A DNA stretch of 64,000 bases from Pedobacter roseus (GCF_014395225.1 NZ_CP060723.1:2728001-2792000); one strand, 5' to 3'; shown: positions 43,814 through 52,877, counted from the stretch's first letter. Notes: generated by a model not told the origin, from the sequence alone. Translations and numbers: made by a program.

Positions 43814-46198
43814 TTATCTGTTGTTGCTAAAAAAGTATCTCACTTTAGCATAAAATGCCCTGCCTGGTTTTTGCAGCGAGAAGTTGTCGTAAATGCGGTT
43901 ATCCAATAGATTTTTGCATTCTAACCCGATGTTGTATCTGCCACCACCCAAAGTGTAAACAGCATTTACGTCCTGCATCCATTGTCTGGGGATATCATAT
44001 TTGGTATCAGAAGTACCCTGACTTGGCCACGATAGATAATAAGCGTGAACGTAAAGCACATTATAACCCAGGGTTAGCGTATTGCCTTTTTTACCAAAGT
44101 TGTTAAAGAAAAGCGACGCATCGGCATTACCAAAAAGATAAGGCATGTTTGGAATCCGGTCTCTAAATAAAGGACTCTGCATCGTTTGTCCCTGCTCAAA
44201 ACGGGTATTATTCCTTAAATTCTGATAAGTTACATTTACGCCTGCTGTAAATAACTGTTTGAATGAATACCTGATTTCTGACTCGAAACCCAAATTGGTT
44301 ACATCGGCCAGGTTGCCCATTACCTGCTTGGTTTGGTTGTTATTTAAAGATGGCCTGATAAAATCTTTCGCATCCCGGTACATTAGATTGCCATCAAAAC
44401 TAAAACGGTGGATTTTATTTAACTGCGCCTGATAGCTAAAACCTAAATTGTAGTTATTGCTTTGTTCAGGCTTTAAATCGATATTTCCCTCAAGATTTAA
44501 TAAATCACCAAAAAGTTCATCGGTTTCCGGCAAACGGTAACTTTTTTCATAAGATGCCTTAACCTGTAAATTTGGAACAATAAAATAGGTAGATGCAATG
44601 CCATAACCCGTTTTACTATAACTGTTCTTTTGCGTTAAATAAGCTATATCACCCCAGTTGCCACTTGGGTTATAACTTTGTGAGTACTTGTTAGATTGAT
44701 AAAACTGTTTCGCAAATACCGAAGTATTCCATTTTTCAGAAGCGCTGTATTTATAGCCCAAACCCAGTACATTTTTATTGTTAATGCGTGGCTGTTCGTA
44801 TTTTTCAGCATCAGGATAAAGCTCGTCAGAACCTTTTCTGTTAAAACTGTTAAACACATTATTTAACGATAATGAATGGTGCTCATCAATGGTGTAACTC
44901 AGGTTTGCGGTAGCCAATCCATTGTTGTTGCGGAATTTGTACATCGAACGTTCGCGCTCACTGCCTGCACCAGGGTATTCTTTATAATCCTGAAACCAGT
45001 TGTAACGGCGGTAAACCGTGTCGATATTCTGCTCAGTACCAAAATTAAAATTTCCGTTTACGCGAAGATCTAAACCTTTTGTAAATAAATCTTTCTTGGC
45101 GTATTTAACGGTCGGCATTAAAATACTGCCCTTTCTATGCCAATCACCGAACACACTGATCATCCTTGCCCCTGTTTGTATTTCCGAATAGTTTTGTCCA
45201 ACGGTAAGCCCGAACATCAACTGATCGGCAAATGATTTATTCACCACACCCGCACTGGCAATTAAAGTTTCATTATGATAAGTATCATTGAAACGTTTAA
45301 CCACCTGGTTCCTAAAATACTGACCGTTAAAAGCTGCCACATCAGTGGTTACTTTATAATCATTATCAGAATAATTTTGGAAAGCGTTAATCTGCACTTT
45401 AAAACCCGATGCTGCAGTATATCCTGCATTTATAGCCGTTTTATGGGTATTAAACGAGCCATAAGAGTAAGAAGCATCCATATAACTTTTCATGGTATTA
45501 TCGGTTACAATATTGATTGCACCGCCCAAAGCATCAGAGCCCAGCCAAACGGGAACTACGCCTTTATACACTTCTACACGCTGTGCAAGGTTAATCGGGA
45601 TGTTATTGATCTGGAATGATGAACCAAAATTATCCATCGGTACCCCATCAATAAAAAACTTAACCTGCCTGCCCGTAAAACCGTTTAGCGAAAAATCCAT
45701 TCTCGAACCCAGTCCCCCGGCTTCTCTTACCCTTACGCCCGAAACACGGTCCAGAGCATGAGAAATATCGAGCGTACTGTTATGCAGTTTTTTGGCGTCG
45801 ATGGAGGTGACATTGAATGCCTGGCGGTTTACTTGCTGGTTGGCCGTGCGACCGATTACATTCAGGGTTTCCATCTGTTCTGATGATTCGTCCAAACTAA
45901 AATTGAAACTTGCAACTGCACCGTCGGTTACATTAATTTCTTTTTTCTGTGTTTTAAAACCGATTGCCGATACCTGCAGGGTATAATTACCAAAAGGAAT
46001 ATTCATAATGTTAAAACTTCCTTTTTGATCTGTGATGGTACCATAATTGGTTTTGTGGATTTTAATCGTAGCGCCTGGGATGGGTTCGCCAGAACTACTT
46101 TTGATTTGGCCCGAAATGCTGGAGAGTCGATTTTGGGCAGAAGTAAAAATTACGCAGGCACATAGCATGCCCAGTAGCAAAATTTTCTTAATTTGCAT
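43814..46198 (-). CDS. TonB-dependent siderophore receptor, XusA-like
   Basis: 794 residues with signal peptide ending ..VIFTSAQN. An N-terminal carboxypeptidase-like domain (ISGQIKSSSGEPIPGATIKI..) precedes the plug (LDISHALDRVSGVRVREAGG, GSDALGGAINIV) and a 22-strand-type barrel ending ..AKVRYFFSNNR. It opens the operon with the DUF4374 lipoprotein and PepSY protein, the XusABC arrangement for xenosiderophore use. A canonical promoter and a hairpin-containing leader lie upstream. Confidence 0.93.
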   Translation of the reverse strand: MQIKKILLLGMLCACVIFTSAQNRLSSISGQIKSSSGEPIPGATIKIHKTNYGTITDQKGSFNIMNIPFGNYTLQVSAIGFKTQKKEINVTDGAVASFNFSLDESSEQMETLNVIGRTANQQVNRQAFNVTSIDAKKLHNSTLDISHALDRVSGVRVREAGGLGSRMDFSLNGFTGRQVKFFIDGVPMDNFGSSFQINNIPINLAQRVEVYKGVVPVWLGSDALGGAINIVTDNTMKSYMDASYSYGSFNTHKTAINAGYTAASGFKVQINAFQNYSDNDYKVTTDVAAFNGQYFRNQVVKRFNDTYHNETLIASAGVVNKSFADQLMFGLTVGQNYSEIQTGARMISVFGDWHRKGSILMPTVKYAKKDLFTKGLDLRVNGNFNFGTEQNIDTVYRRYNWFQDYKEYPGAGSERERSMYKFRNNNGLATANLSYTIDEHHSLSLNNVFNSFNRKGSDELYPDAEKYEQPRINNKNVLGLGYKYSASEKWNTSVFAKQFYQSNKYSQSYNPSGNWGDIAYLTQKNSYSKTGYGIASTYFIVPNLQVKASYEKSYRLPETDELFGDLLNLEGNIDLKPEQSNNYNLGFSYQAQLNKIHRFSFDGNLMYRDAKDFIRPSLNNNQTKQVMGNLADVTNLGFESEIRYSFKQLFTAGVNVTYQNLRNNTRFEQGQTMQSPLFRDRIPNMPYLFGNADASLFFNNFGKKGNTLTLGYNVLYVHAYYLSWPSQGTSDTKYDIPRQWMQDVNAVYTLGGGRYNIGLECKNLLDNRIYDNFSLQKPGRAFYAKVRYFFSNNR

Positions 46199-46225
46199 GG
46201 CTTTTAATTAGAGATTAAAGGTGAG

Positions 46226-46265
46226 CCGGATTCCGGTTTTGCCACACGGGTCCGAACCGTGTGGC
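46226..46265 (-). promoter_or_regulatory. Hairpin leader of the XusA-like operon
   Basis: Within the about 75-nt leader, GCCACACGG (46241-46249) pairs exactly with CCGTGTGGC (46257-46265), and a second small palindrome CCGGATTCCGG is at 46226-46236. The elements lie between the predicted transcription start and the ATG and are GC-rich compared with the surroundings. It matches no riboswitch known to me. Confidence 0.5.
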
Positions 46266-46279
46266 TTTCTTATCTGCCG

Positions 46280-46310
46280 CAAATATAGCCTCTATTTAGA
46301 TCAAGTCCAA
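46280..46310 (-). promoter_or_regulatory. Promoter of the XusA-like operon
   Basis: On the minus strand TTG (46310-46308), a 20-nt spacer and an exact TATATTTG (46287-46280). This is the best -33/-7 pair in the window. Transcription would start near 46274. Confidence 0.7.
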
Positions 46311-46466
46311 ATAAGAATTAAACATTGGTTCGATTGACAGGCCTTTTCGATTGACTGAAATTCCTTAATTACGCTGACCAACTGAACATTAGTATCAACT
46401 TTCCTTAATAAAAAAAGGTTAAAACCCTTTTGCCACACTGCATGTTATTGATGTACAACAAAACCA

Positions 46467-47054
46467 ATGTATATGAAAAAGTTAATTTATGTAATGGCCG
46501 TTTCAGCCCTAGCCTTTCAGGCCTGTGGTGGTGGAAACAAAGATGCCAAAGAAAGTGCCGATAGTTTAAACATGGCAAAAGACACTACCTCGAATGTTGC
46601 TGCCACTGGTGGAATTGCAGTTGATGATGCGGATGCTAAATTTACCACTCAGGCAGCTGTTGGCGGCATGGCCGAAGTAGAATTAGGCAAACTGGCCCTC
46701 GAAAAAAGCAGCAACGCACAGGTTAAGGAATTTGCAACCATGATGGTTAAAGATCACGGTATGGCGAATGCAGAACTTATGGCCATTGCAAAACAGAAAA
46801 ACATTACCCTGCCAAGCACAGTTGACGATGAGCACAAGAAAAAAATGGAAGACCTAAGTAAAAAAACAGGTTCAGATTTCGATAAAGCTTATGTTGATGC
46901 TATGGTTGACGGGCACAAATCGACCTTAAAATTGATGGAAGATGAATCGAAGGATGGTAAAGATGCAGATCTGAAAGCATTTGCCACCAAAACAGCTCCC
47001 ACTGTTCAGAGCCACCTGGTGATGATCAATAAGATTAATGATAGCATGAAATAA
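46467..47054 (+). CDS. DUF4142 lipoprotein
   Basis: 195 residues; the second ATG at 46473 is equally possible. Lipoprotein signal KKLIYVMAVSALAFQAC with the lipobox cysteine, then an acidic/glycine-rich spacer and the DUF4142 helices: GGMAEVELGKLALEKSSNAQ.., MMVKDHGMANAELMAIAKQK, FDKAYVDAMVDGHKSTLKLM. Paralogous in fold to the protein at 34919-35590. Divergent from the siderophore receptor. Function not established. Confidence 0.88.
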   Translation: MYMKKLIYVMAVSALAFQACGGGNKDAKESADSLNMAKDTTSNVAATGGIAVDDADAKFTTQAAVGGMAEVELGKLALEKSSNAQVKEFATMMVKDHGMANAELMAIAKQKNITLPSTVDDEHKKKMEDLSKKTGSDFDKAYVDAMVDGHKSTLKLMEDESKDGKDADLKAFATKTAPTVQSHLVMINKINDSMK

Positions 47055-47063
47055 TTCAATGCA

Positions 47064-47105
47064 ACGTATTAAATCTCTGGTACCAGGAGATTTAATACGT
47101 TTTTA
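47064..47105. terminator. Bidirectional terminator
   Basis: ACGTATTAAATCTC (47064-47077) pairs with 47087-47100, with a CTGGTACCAG palindrome as the loop, followed by T5. Serves the convergent DUF4142 and receiver genes. Confidence 0.8.
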
Positions 47106-47489
47106 TAATCTTGTTTCCTTCTGAATAATATCTGTTATTGCCGAGTTTATTTTCTCATAAGTGATGGGCTTAACGATAAACTTATCACAATAAACGGCAA
47201 AAGCATCCAATGCATATTTTTCATGGCCGGTAACAAATACGAGATAACGCACATGATTACGTATTACTTTGGCCACATCGAGGCCTGAAACCTCCATTCC
47301 AATATCCAGAAACAAAATATCCAGGTCATTTATTTCTTTAATGGCCAAAATGCCATCAATCGGGTCGGTGTAAGTTGCAATAGTCTTTAATTCTTCAATG
47401 CGTGCAATAAAATTGCTTAAAATATCGATACTGAGTTGATCGTCGTCAATAATGATGCATTTGAGTTGAGCGGTATTAAATGGTTGCAT
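47103..47489 (-). CDS. Stand-alone receiver of the LytR/AlgR type
   Basis: 128 residues. Receiver features: IIIDDDQLS, phosphoacceptor LDILFLDIGM, VTGHEKYALDAF and the lysine in KFIVKPI. The sequence style is that of LytTR response regulators, but there is no LytTR output domain and a terminator follows directly, so it is not simply cut by the window. No kinase nearby. Confidence 0.88.
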   Translation of the reverse strand: MQPFNTAQLKCIIIDDDQLSIDILSNFIARIEELKTIATYTDPIDGILAIKEINDLDILFLDIGMEVSGLDVAKVIRNHVRYLVFVTGHEKYALDAFAVYCDKFIVKPITYEKINSAITDIIQKETRL

Positions 47490-47708
47490 TATTTAATTTT
47501 TTTAGATAGGGATGCCAAAAATATGCCTAATACCTCATCAATTAATATAAAAAGAAGCGCGCAACCCTAATTTGTGTAAGAATAATCTTGATATAAGTCA
47601 AAAAAAATTCAAAATCATCGAAGTAATCGCTGAACCCCGCCGAATGTAATTATTACCGTACATGACTGTATGATATTGTTCTACCGCAAATTTGCTGCAT
47701 TTTAAGAC

Positions 47709-48386
47709 TTATAGTTCTGGTGGAGTATGCCAGTTAATAAAGGTTTTCCGGCTGATCATTTTTAGATAAGGATAATTACCATTTATTTGTTTCCGCTGTT
47801 TTAGCTCATACAAAAAATGTCCTCCCAAGTCTACAATTATTTTTGCGGTAGCTAAATACCATACACTATGCGGTTGTTTCCAGCAAAAAGAGTATAGATT
47901 AGAAGTCAGTTTAATGTCCTTAAGCTCGGGGTGATAAAAGTTGAGTATTTTAGGGTTGCTTATTCCCTGCATCAACTCGGCTTTACGTACCATCGACAGG
48001 TGATCGGAATGGCAAAATTCATAATCAGCGATTTTTGGATCATCTACATCAGGCAGGTGCTTGAGGATTTTGAAACCTTTAAATTTTTTACCATTCAACA
48101 CCCAGATCAGGTTGGGGTAATAAGCTTCCCTGCTTTGGAGTTCGGCAACGGTAATTGGTGAATTTTGAAATTCAATGGTATAACCAGCGGGAGTAAACAC
48201 ATCTGCACGGTGGAGATCCGTATTTGCAGCATCGTAAAAGGCAATCTCCCTGAAAGAAGGTGGAAAAGCCAGCTTCCAATCACGGTGCCATGGTGTTTCT
48301 TTTCGGTAATATTCTTTCTTTAGCGCTGTAATATCAGGGATTATCCCGACAGGGAGAATATCTTTTTTCATTTCACTGTTATCCAT
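47709..48386 (-). CDS. CoiA-like nuclease-domain protein
   Basis: 225 residues from the ATG at 48386 (MDNSEMKKD); 48407 is an upstream alternative. The segment LHRADVFTPAGYTIEFQNSP..SREAYYPNLIWVLNG matches the CoiA (COG4469) nuclease core, with the PD-(D/E)XK-type Asp in HRADV and Glu-x-Gln in IEFQ. The N-terminal W-H-R-DWK segment is also typical. Longer CoiA proteins have a further C-terminal domain; here only a basic helical tail follows. No competence genes are nearby. The role may be DNA processing; unproven. Confidence 0.7.
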   Translation of the reverse strand: MDNSEMKKDILPVGIIPDITALKKEYYRKETPWHRDWKLAFPPSFREIAFYDAANTDLHRADVFTPAGYTIEFQNSPITVAELQSREAYYPNLIWVLNGKKFKGFKILKHLPDVDDPKIADYEFCHSDHLSMVRKAELMQGISNPKILNFYHPELKDIKLTSNLYSFCWKQPHSVWYLATAKIIVDLGGHFLYELKQRKQINGNYPYLKMISRKTFINWHTPPEL

Positions 48387-48676
48387 TTTATGCGGTAGCA
48401 TACACAAATCATCAATAGGGCAAACAAATTTAAGCTAATTATTTTAGTACGGCAAGGGGTTGGCGTGAGGCGTTTGGCGTTTGGTGAACCGCAAAGTACG
48501 CAGAGGAATTTCGAAAAGAACATAGAGCTGTGCAGTTATTTTTTTAAACTTTTTTCAGCCACGGATAACGCTGAGAAAAAGCACAGCGCACATAGAGCCA
48601 GGTAGCTAATTTTTGAAACTTTATCTTCAGACCTCCGACTTCGGACTTTCGACTATAAGACTAAGGACTAAATTAC

Positions 48677-48684
48677 TAACTTTG
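48677..48684 (+). promoter_or_regulatory. Start-proximal -7 element
   Basis: TAACTTTG is an exact TAnnTTTG ending 4 nt before the ATG at 48689. Confidence 0.5.
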
Positions 48685-48688
48685 CATC

Positions 48689-48907
48689 ATGACCATCCCA
48701 GAAATACAACAGTTAGAAGATTTTTTTGCCCAGGCCGGAAAACAACAGGTGCCTATTTATTTAAACGAAGCCACTGTGATTACCGATTACGAGCATTTTT
48801 TGGAAAGTCATTTAACACCATTAAAGGCAAATCCTGAAGCAAAAGTGAATATTCCAATTGTCCATAGGTTAAAAATGCTGAAGCTTCTTATTGAGTCCAA
48901 CGCTTAA
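48689..48907 (+). CDS. Small DUF6965-like protein
   Basis: 72 residues. The pattern LEDFFAQAGKQQVPIYLNEATVITDYEHFLESHL..LKMLKLL fits the short DUF6965 proteins common in this phylum (recalled, not searched). Cytoplasmic, unknown function. The 281-nt gap upstream contains phrases of the 'cgcaaagtacgcagagg' and 'cacagcgcacatagagc' kind, common intergenic filler in such genomes, and no gene. Confidence 0.6.
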   Translation: MTIPEIQQLEDFFAQAGKQQVPIYLNEATVITDYEHFLESHLTPLKANPEAKVNIPIVHRLKMLKLLIESNA

Positions 48908-49018
48908 AAATTGTAGTTTTAATTCAGAAAAAAATTTCCACATCCGTTTAAAACTTTTCTTTTCATAAAGTTGTTCTCTTGTTGATTTTTGATCCCACAC
49001 AAATTTTAACAACAACAG

Positions 49019-49219
49019 ATGAAAACCATTCTAAATGACGCTGATTATAAATTAGTCATCAACCGCATTGCGCTATTATCTTCGAAATACAGTCTCACTG
49101 CTACCGAAAATGAAGAACTAAAACAGTTGAGTGCTATGGCAATAGCTTATGAATGCAGAAGGTATGATTTTACGATCAATCCATCGTATCAGAACCGATC
49201 AATTTGTCATCCTGAATGA
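49019..49219 (+). CDS. Small protein resembling the N-terminal part of HigA/COG5499 antitoxins
   Basis: 66 residues. DADYKLVINRIALLSSKYSLTATENEELKQLSAMAIAYE resembles the leading domain of COG5499 antitoxins (shown as spaced pattern D-Y..A..RI..L....T.EN.EL..L...A.AYE), but the helix-turn-helix that should follow is absent. The last residues (CHPE) and stop codon are encoded by a type B repeat-like sequence, so the gene may be a truncated antitoxin. No toxin gene is adjacent. Confidence 0.5.
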   Translation: MKTILNDADYKLVINRIALLSSKYSLTATENEELKQLSAMAIAYECRRYDFTINPSYQNRSICHPE

Positions 49220-49290
49220 AAATTAAGGATCTATAAAAAGTAATTTAACTACAGCATTCTATAGTTAAAGATTCTTCAATGCGTTAGAAT
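49207..49290. repeat. Degenerate type B repeat
   Basis: Begins GTCATCCTGAATGA.. and contains AAAGATTCTTCAATGCGTTAG near the right end, recalling the complete copy at 14730-14806. It overlaps the stop codon of the preceding small gene. Confidence 0.5.
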
Positions 49291-49555
49291 AATAAATTAT
49301 CCCCTATTTATTATTCTCGAACATAGATACAAATTGTATTGCAGCTTGTCCCTTACCTAAAAAATCTTTTTTCCAGTATATTACGGTGAAGTCAAAGTTT
49401 TACTTATGATCATCTTCGCCTGCTCCTGCCGCAACCAATTGGTTTAGCAAATTATTTTTACTGACGTCAAAAACTTAATCTTCTTAAATTTTTAAAATAA
49501 ATATTTCCAACTATATTGGGCCTTATTGGTTATTGCTTTAATTGTTCCCTATTTT
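49220..49555. other. Intergenic region before pta
   Basis: 336 nt. After the degenerate repeat the sequence is AT-rich and unremarkable. It should hold the pta-ackA promoter; only a weak -7-like TATATTGG (about 49513-49520) was found, well short of the consensus. Confidence 0.5.
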
Positions 49556-51643
49556 ATGACTAAAAATATATACATCGCTTCGGCCGAACCCTATACCGGA
49601 AAATCAGTTATTGCTTTTGGAATGATCAATATGCTGTTGGCTAAAACCCAAAAAGTAGGTTATTTTAAACCCATTATTGCTCAGGATGATCCAAACCAGA
49701 GAGATGAACATGTAGAAGCCATGCTGGATTATTTCTCGCTTCCTGTTAAATATGAAGATGCTTTTGCTTTTACCCGGCAGGAAATGCTTCACCAATCGGA
49801 AGATAGCGGCGCCATCATCAATACTATCATCAGCAAGTATAAAAAACTGGAAGATAATTACGATTTCACGGTAATTGAGGGAAGCGATTTCTTAGGTGAA
49901 GGTATGGCTTTTGAATTCGAATCGAATGCTTTAATGGCCAAAAACCTGGGCGCCCCGGTATTGATCGTGGTATCTGGAAAAAATAAAACGGCCAGCCAGC
50001 TTTTTAAAACGGCCATTAATATTTACCGTAATTTCTTGTTGCGCGATGTACAGGTATTAGGCGTAGTGGCCAATATGGTAAATCCAGAAGAAGCAGAACG
50101 TATCAAGCAGGCCTTAACCAACCAATTACCAGCAGAACTGCTGATTGCGGTAATCCCTACTGAGACAGGATTACAGAGCCCTACCATGAAAGAAATTACC
50201 CTGGCATTAGGCGGCGAAGTGCTTTTTGGCGCCGAACTGATGGATAATCAGGTTGATAATTTTGTAACAGGTGCAATGATGTTGCCCAATTTTTTAAGGC
50301 ACATTAAAGATAACCTGCTTATTGTTACCCCTGGCGACCGAGGGGATATTATTATCGGCGCCTTACAGGCCAATTTATCGGCTAATTACCCTAAAATTGC
50401 CGGGATTGTGTTAACAGCAGGCAGTTTACCAGATGAGCCTATCATTAAATTGATAGAAGGTTTACAGACCATCATCCCCATTATTGCTGTACAAAAAGGA
50501 ACCTTCGAAACCACCACAACCATTGGCGGAATCCACTCGAAGATTACCATCGAAAATAAAAAGAAAATTGCCCTGGCGATTGAGCTTTTCGAAAAATATG
50601 TAGACATTAAAGCACTTGATGATAAGATTATCACTTTCAGTTACCAGGGCATTACGCCGCACATGTTCCAGTACCAATTGGTTAAATGGGCCAAACGGGA
50701 TAAAAAACACATTGTTTTGCCTGAAGGAAATGATGAACGTATCTTAAAAGCCGTTGAAAAACTAATAGCCCAGGACATTGTCGAGATTACTTTATTAGGC
50801 GATCCTGCTGAAATTATCAATAGCATAAAAAGGTTGGGACTGAATTTAGATGTTAATACACTTAAAATCCACGATCCGGGCCAATCGGCACATTATAATG
50901 ATTATGTTGATACTTTGCATGAACTTCGCAAAGCCAAAAATGTAAACCTCGAAATGGCGAGGGATATGATGACCGATGTTTCCTATTTCGGGACCATGAT
51001 GGTGTACAAAGGAGATGCAGACGGAATGGTTTCGGGTGCCGTACATACTACTCAGCACACCATCAGGCCGGCTTTGCAATTTGTTAAAACCAAACCGGGC
51101 GTATCGGTAGTATCTTCAATATTTTTTATGTGTTTGCCAGAACGTGTGGCTATATTCGGCGATTGTGCGGTTAACCCCAATCCTACTGCCCAGCAACTGG
51201 CTGAAATTGCGATTTCTTCTGCAGAAAGCAGTGCCAAATTCGGTATAGAACCACGCATTGCCATGCTCTCTTACTCATCCGGTACATCAGGCGAAGGTGA
51301 AGATGTAGAACGTGTTCGGGAAGCTACCGCAATCGTTAAAGCGAGGCATCCGGAATTAAAAATAGAAGGGCCGATACAATATGATGCTGCCGTAGACCCA
51401 CTTGTGGGTAAACAAAAACTACCGGGATCTGAAGTGGCCGGAAGGGCAAGTGTACTCATTTTCCCAGATTTAAATACCGGAAACAATACTTACAAAGCTG
51501 TACAGCGAGAAACTGGTGCATTAGCCATTGGCCCGATGTTACAGGGCTTAAATAAACCGATTAACGATTTAAGCCGTGGTTGTACCGTAGATGATATTTT
51601 TAATACCGTTGTGATTACAGCGATCCAATGCCAAGACATTTAA
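49556..51643 (+). CDS. pta: Phosphate acetyltransferase, long form
   Basis: Converts acetyl-CoA and phosphate to acetyl phosphate. 695 residues from the ATG MTKNIYIAS; an upstream TTG at 49526 would add ten hydrophobic residues before the P-loop-like domain and is less likely. Three parts: a BioD-like N-terminal domain (AEPYTGKSVIAFGMI), a DRTGG region (VTPGDRGDIIIGAL), and the C-terminal catalytic PTA domain from about residue 365 (HIVLPEGNDERILKA, SYSSGTSGEGEDVE, GPIQYDAAVDP). One base separates it from ackA. Confidence 0.96.
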   Translation: MTKNIYIASAEPYTGKSVIAFGMINMLLAKTQKVGYFKPIIAQDDPNQRDEHVEAMLDYFSLPVKYEDAFAFTRQEMLHQSEDSGAIINTIISKYKKLEDNYDFTVIEGSDFLGEGMAFEFESNALMAKNLGAPVLIVVSGKNKTASQLFKTAINIYRNFLLRDVQVLGVVANMVNPEEAERIKQALTNQLPAELLIAVIPTETGLQSPTMKEITLALGGEVLFGAELMDNQVDNFVTGAMMLPNFLRHIKDNLLIVTPGDRGDIIIGALQANLSANYPKIAGIVLTAGSLPDEPIIKLIEGLQTIIPIIAVQKGTFETTTTIGGIHSKITIENKKKIALAIELFEKYVDIKALDDKIITFSYQGITPHMFQYQLVKWAKRDKKHIVLPEGNDERILKAVEKLIAQDIVEITLLGDPAEIINSIKRLGLNLDVNTLKIHDPGQSAHYNDYVDTLHELRKAKNVNLEMARDMMTDVSYFGTMMVYKGDADGMVSGAVHTTQHTIRPALQFVKTKPGVSVVSSIFFMCLPERVAIFGDCAVNPNPTAQQLAEIAISSAESSAKFGIEPRIAMLSYSSGTSGEGEDVERVREATAIVKARHPELKIEGPIQYDAAVDPLVGKQKLPGSEVAGRASVLIFPDLNTGNNTYKAVQRETGALAIGPMLQGLNKPINDLSRGCTVDDIFNTVVITAIQCQDI

Positions 51644-51644
51644 T

Positions 51645-52841
51645 ATGAACATTTTAGTCATCAATTCAGGAAGTAGTTCCTTAAAATACCAACTTTTTAA
51701 AATGCCCGAAAAAGCCCCAGTTTGCAGCGGACTGGTAGAACGTATCGGCATCGAAGGTTCATTTATCAAACATACGGTTTACCGCAATGGTGAAAAGCAC
51801 AGCATTGAAGAATCGGGTTTTATAGCCAACCATGGCGAAGGATTAAAACAAGTTTTAACATTATTAACACAGAGTGAATACGCCGTAATTAACAGTCCTG
51901 ATGACATTACCGCAGTTGGTCATCGTGTAGTGCATGGGGGTGAACATTTTACAGGCGCCACGCTTATTACTGATGAAGTAAAAAAACAAATCAAAAAACT
52001 GTTTTCGCTTGCTCCGCTACACAACCCGGTGAATTATAAATGCATTGAGGTTGCCGAGCAGACTTTCGTAAATGCCAAACAAATTGCTGTATTCGATACT
52101 GCATTCCACCAAACCCTGCCAGAAAAAGCGTATCGTTATGCTATTCCGGAATGGTATTATAAGAAACACTCCATCAGGGTTTATGGATTTCATGGTACCA
52201 GCCATAAATACGTGAGCGAACAGGCTATTAAGTGGTTAAATCAAGAAAATTCTAAAATTATCAGTATTCACCTGGGTAACGGCTGTAGCATGGCTGCAAT
52301 TAAAGACGGAAAATCTATTGATACCAGCATGGGCTTCGGGCCTTTAAGTGGATTGATGATGGGCACCCGCTCAGGAGATATCGATCCATCGGTTATTTTT
52401 CATTTGATGGAACATTCAGGATATACCCTGGATCAATTAAGCACTTTGGTGAACAAACAATCAGGGTTATTGGGCGTGGGTGGTTCGAGCGATATGCGCG
52501 ACATCAGAAAACTGTTAAGCGAGGGAAATGCTGCTGCGATTTTAGCCCTTAAGTTATATGCTTACCGCATCAAGAAGTTTATTGGCGCTTATGCGGCCGT
52601 ACTCAACGGTATAGATGCCATCATATTCACCGCAGGAGTTGGCGAAAACGACAGCAATATGCGCGAAGCCGTTTGTACCGAACTCGACTACCTGGGCATT
52701 GAATTAGATCCAGATCAGAACATAGCCTACAAAGGAGAATTGAAAGAAATCAATAGTGCCAGCTCAAAAGTGAAAATACTGGTTATTCCAACCAACGAGG
52801 AATATGAAATTGCGCATCAATGTTATGGGCTGTTAGACTAA
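51645..52841 (+). CDS. ackA: Acetate kinase
   Basis: Makes ATP and acetate from acetyl phosphate. 398 residues. Signatures are VINSGSSSLKYQLF at the N-terminus, GHRVVHGGEHF, FDTAFHQTLPEKAYRYAIP, YGFHGTSHKYVS and IHLGNGCSMAAI. Translationally coupled to pta; together they carry out acetate overflow or acetate activation. Confidence 0.98.
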   Translation: MNILVINSGSSSLKYQLFKMPEKAPVCSGLVERIGIEGSFIKHTVYRNGEKHSIEESGFIANHGEGLKQVLTLLTQSEYAVINSPDDITAVGHRVVHGGEHFTGATLITDEVKKQIKKLFSLAPLHNPVNYKCIEVAEQTFVNAKQIAVFDTAFHQTLPEKAYRYAIPEWYYKKHSIRVYGFHGTSHKYVSEQAIKWLNQENSKIISIHLGNGCSMAAIKDGKSIDTSMGFGPLSGLMMGTRSGDIDPSVIFHLMEHSGYTLDQLSTLVNKQSGLLGVGGSSDMRDIRKLLSEGNAAAILALKLYAYRIKKFIGAYAAVLNGIDAIIFTAGVGENDSNMREAVCTELDYLGIELDPDQNIAYKGELKEINSASSKVKILVIPTNEEYEIAHQCYGLLD

Positions 52842-52856
52842 GCTAGATTAAATTAT

Positions 52857-52877
52857 TGGTCGGTGAGCCACCGACCA
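52857..52877. other. Hairpin after ackA
   Basis: TGGTCGGT (52857-52864) pairs with ACCGACCA (52870-52877). No T run follows, so it is a doubtful terminator. Downstream (52911-52925) lies CGTCCCGCTGGGACG, another intergenic palindrome, and near 52990-53050 'atctgtg' phrase repeats. Confidence 0.45.

Noticed and set aside
46226..46265. Cobalamin or other known riboswitch upstream of the TonB receptor
   Set aside because: None of the conserved cobalamin-box words is present and the leader is too short; only two simple hairpins are seen.
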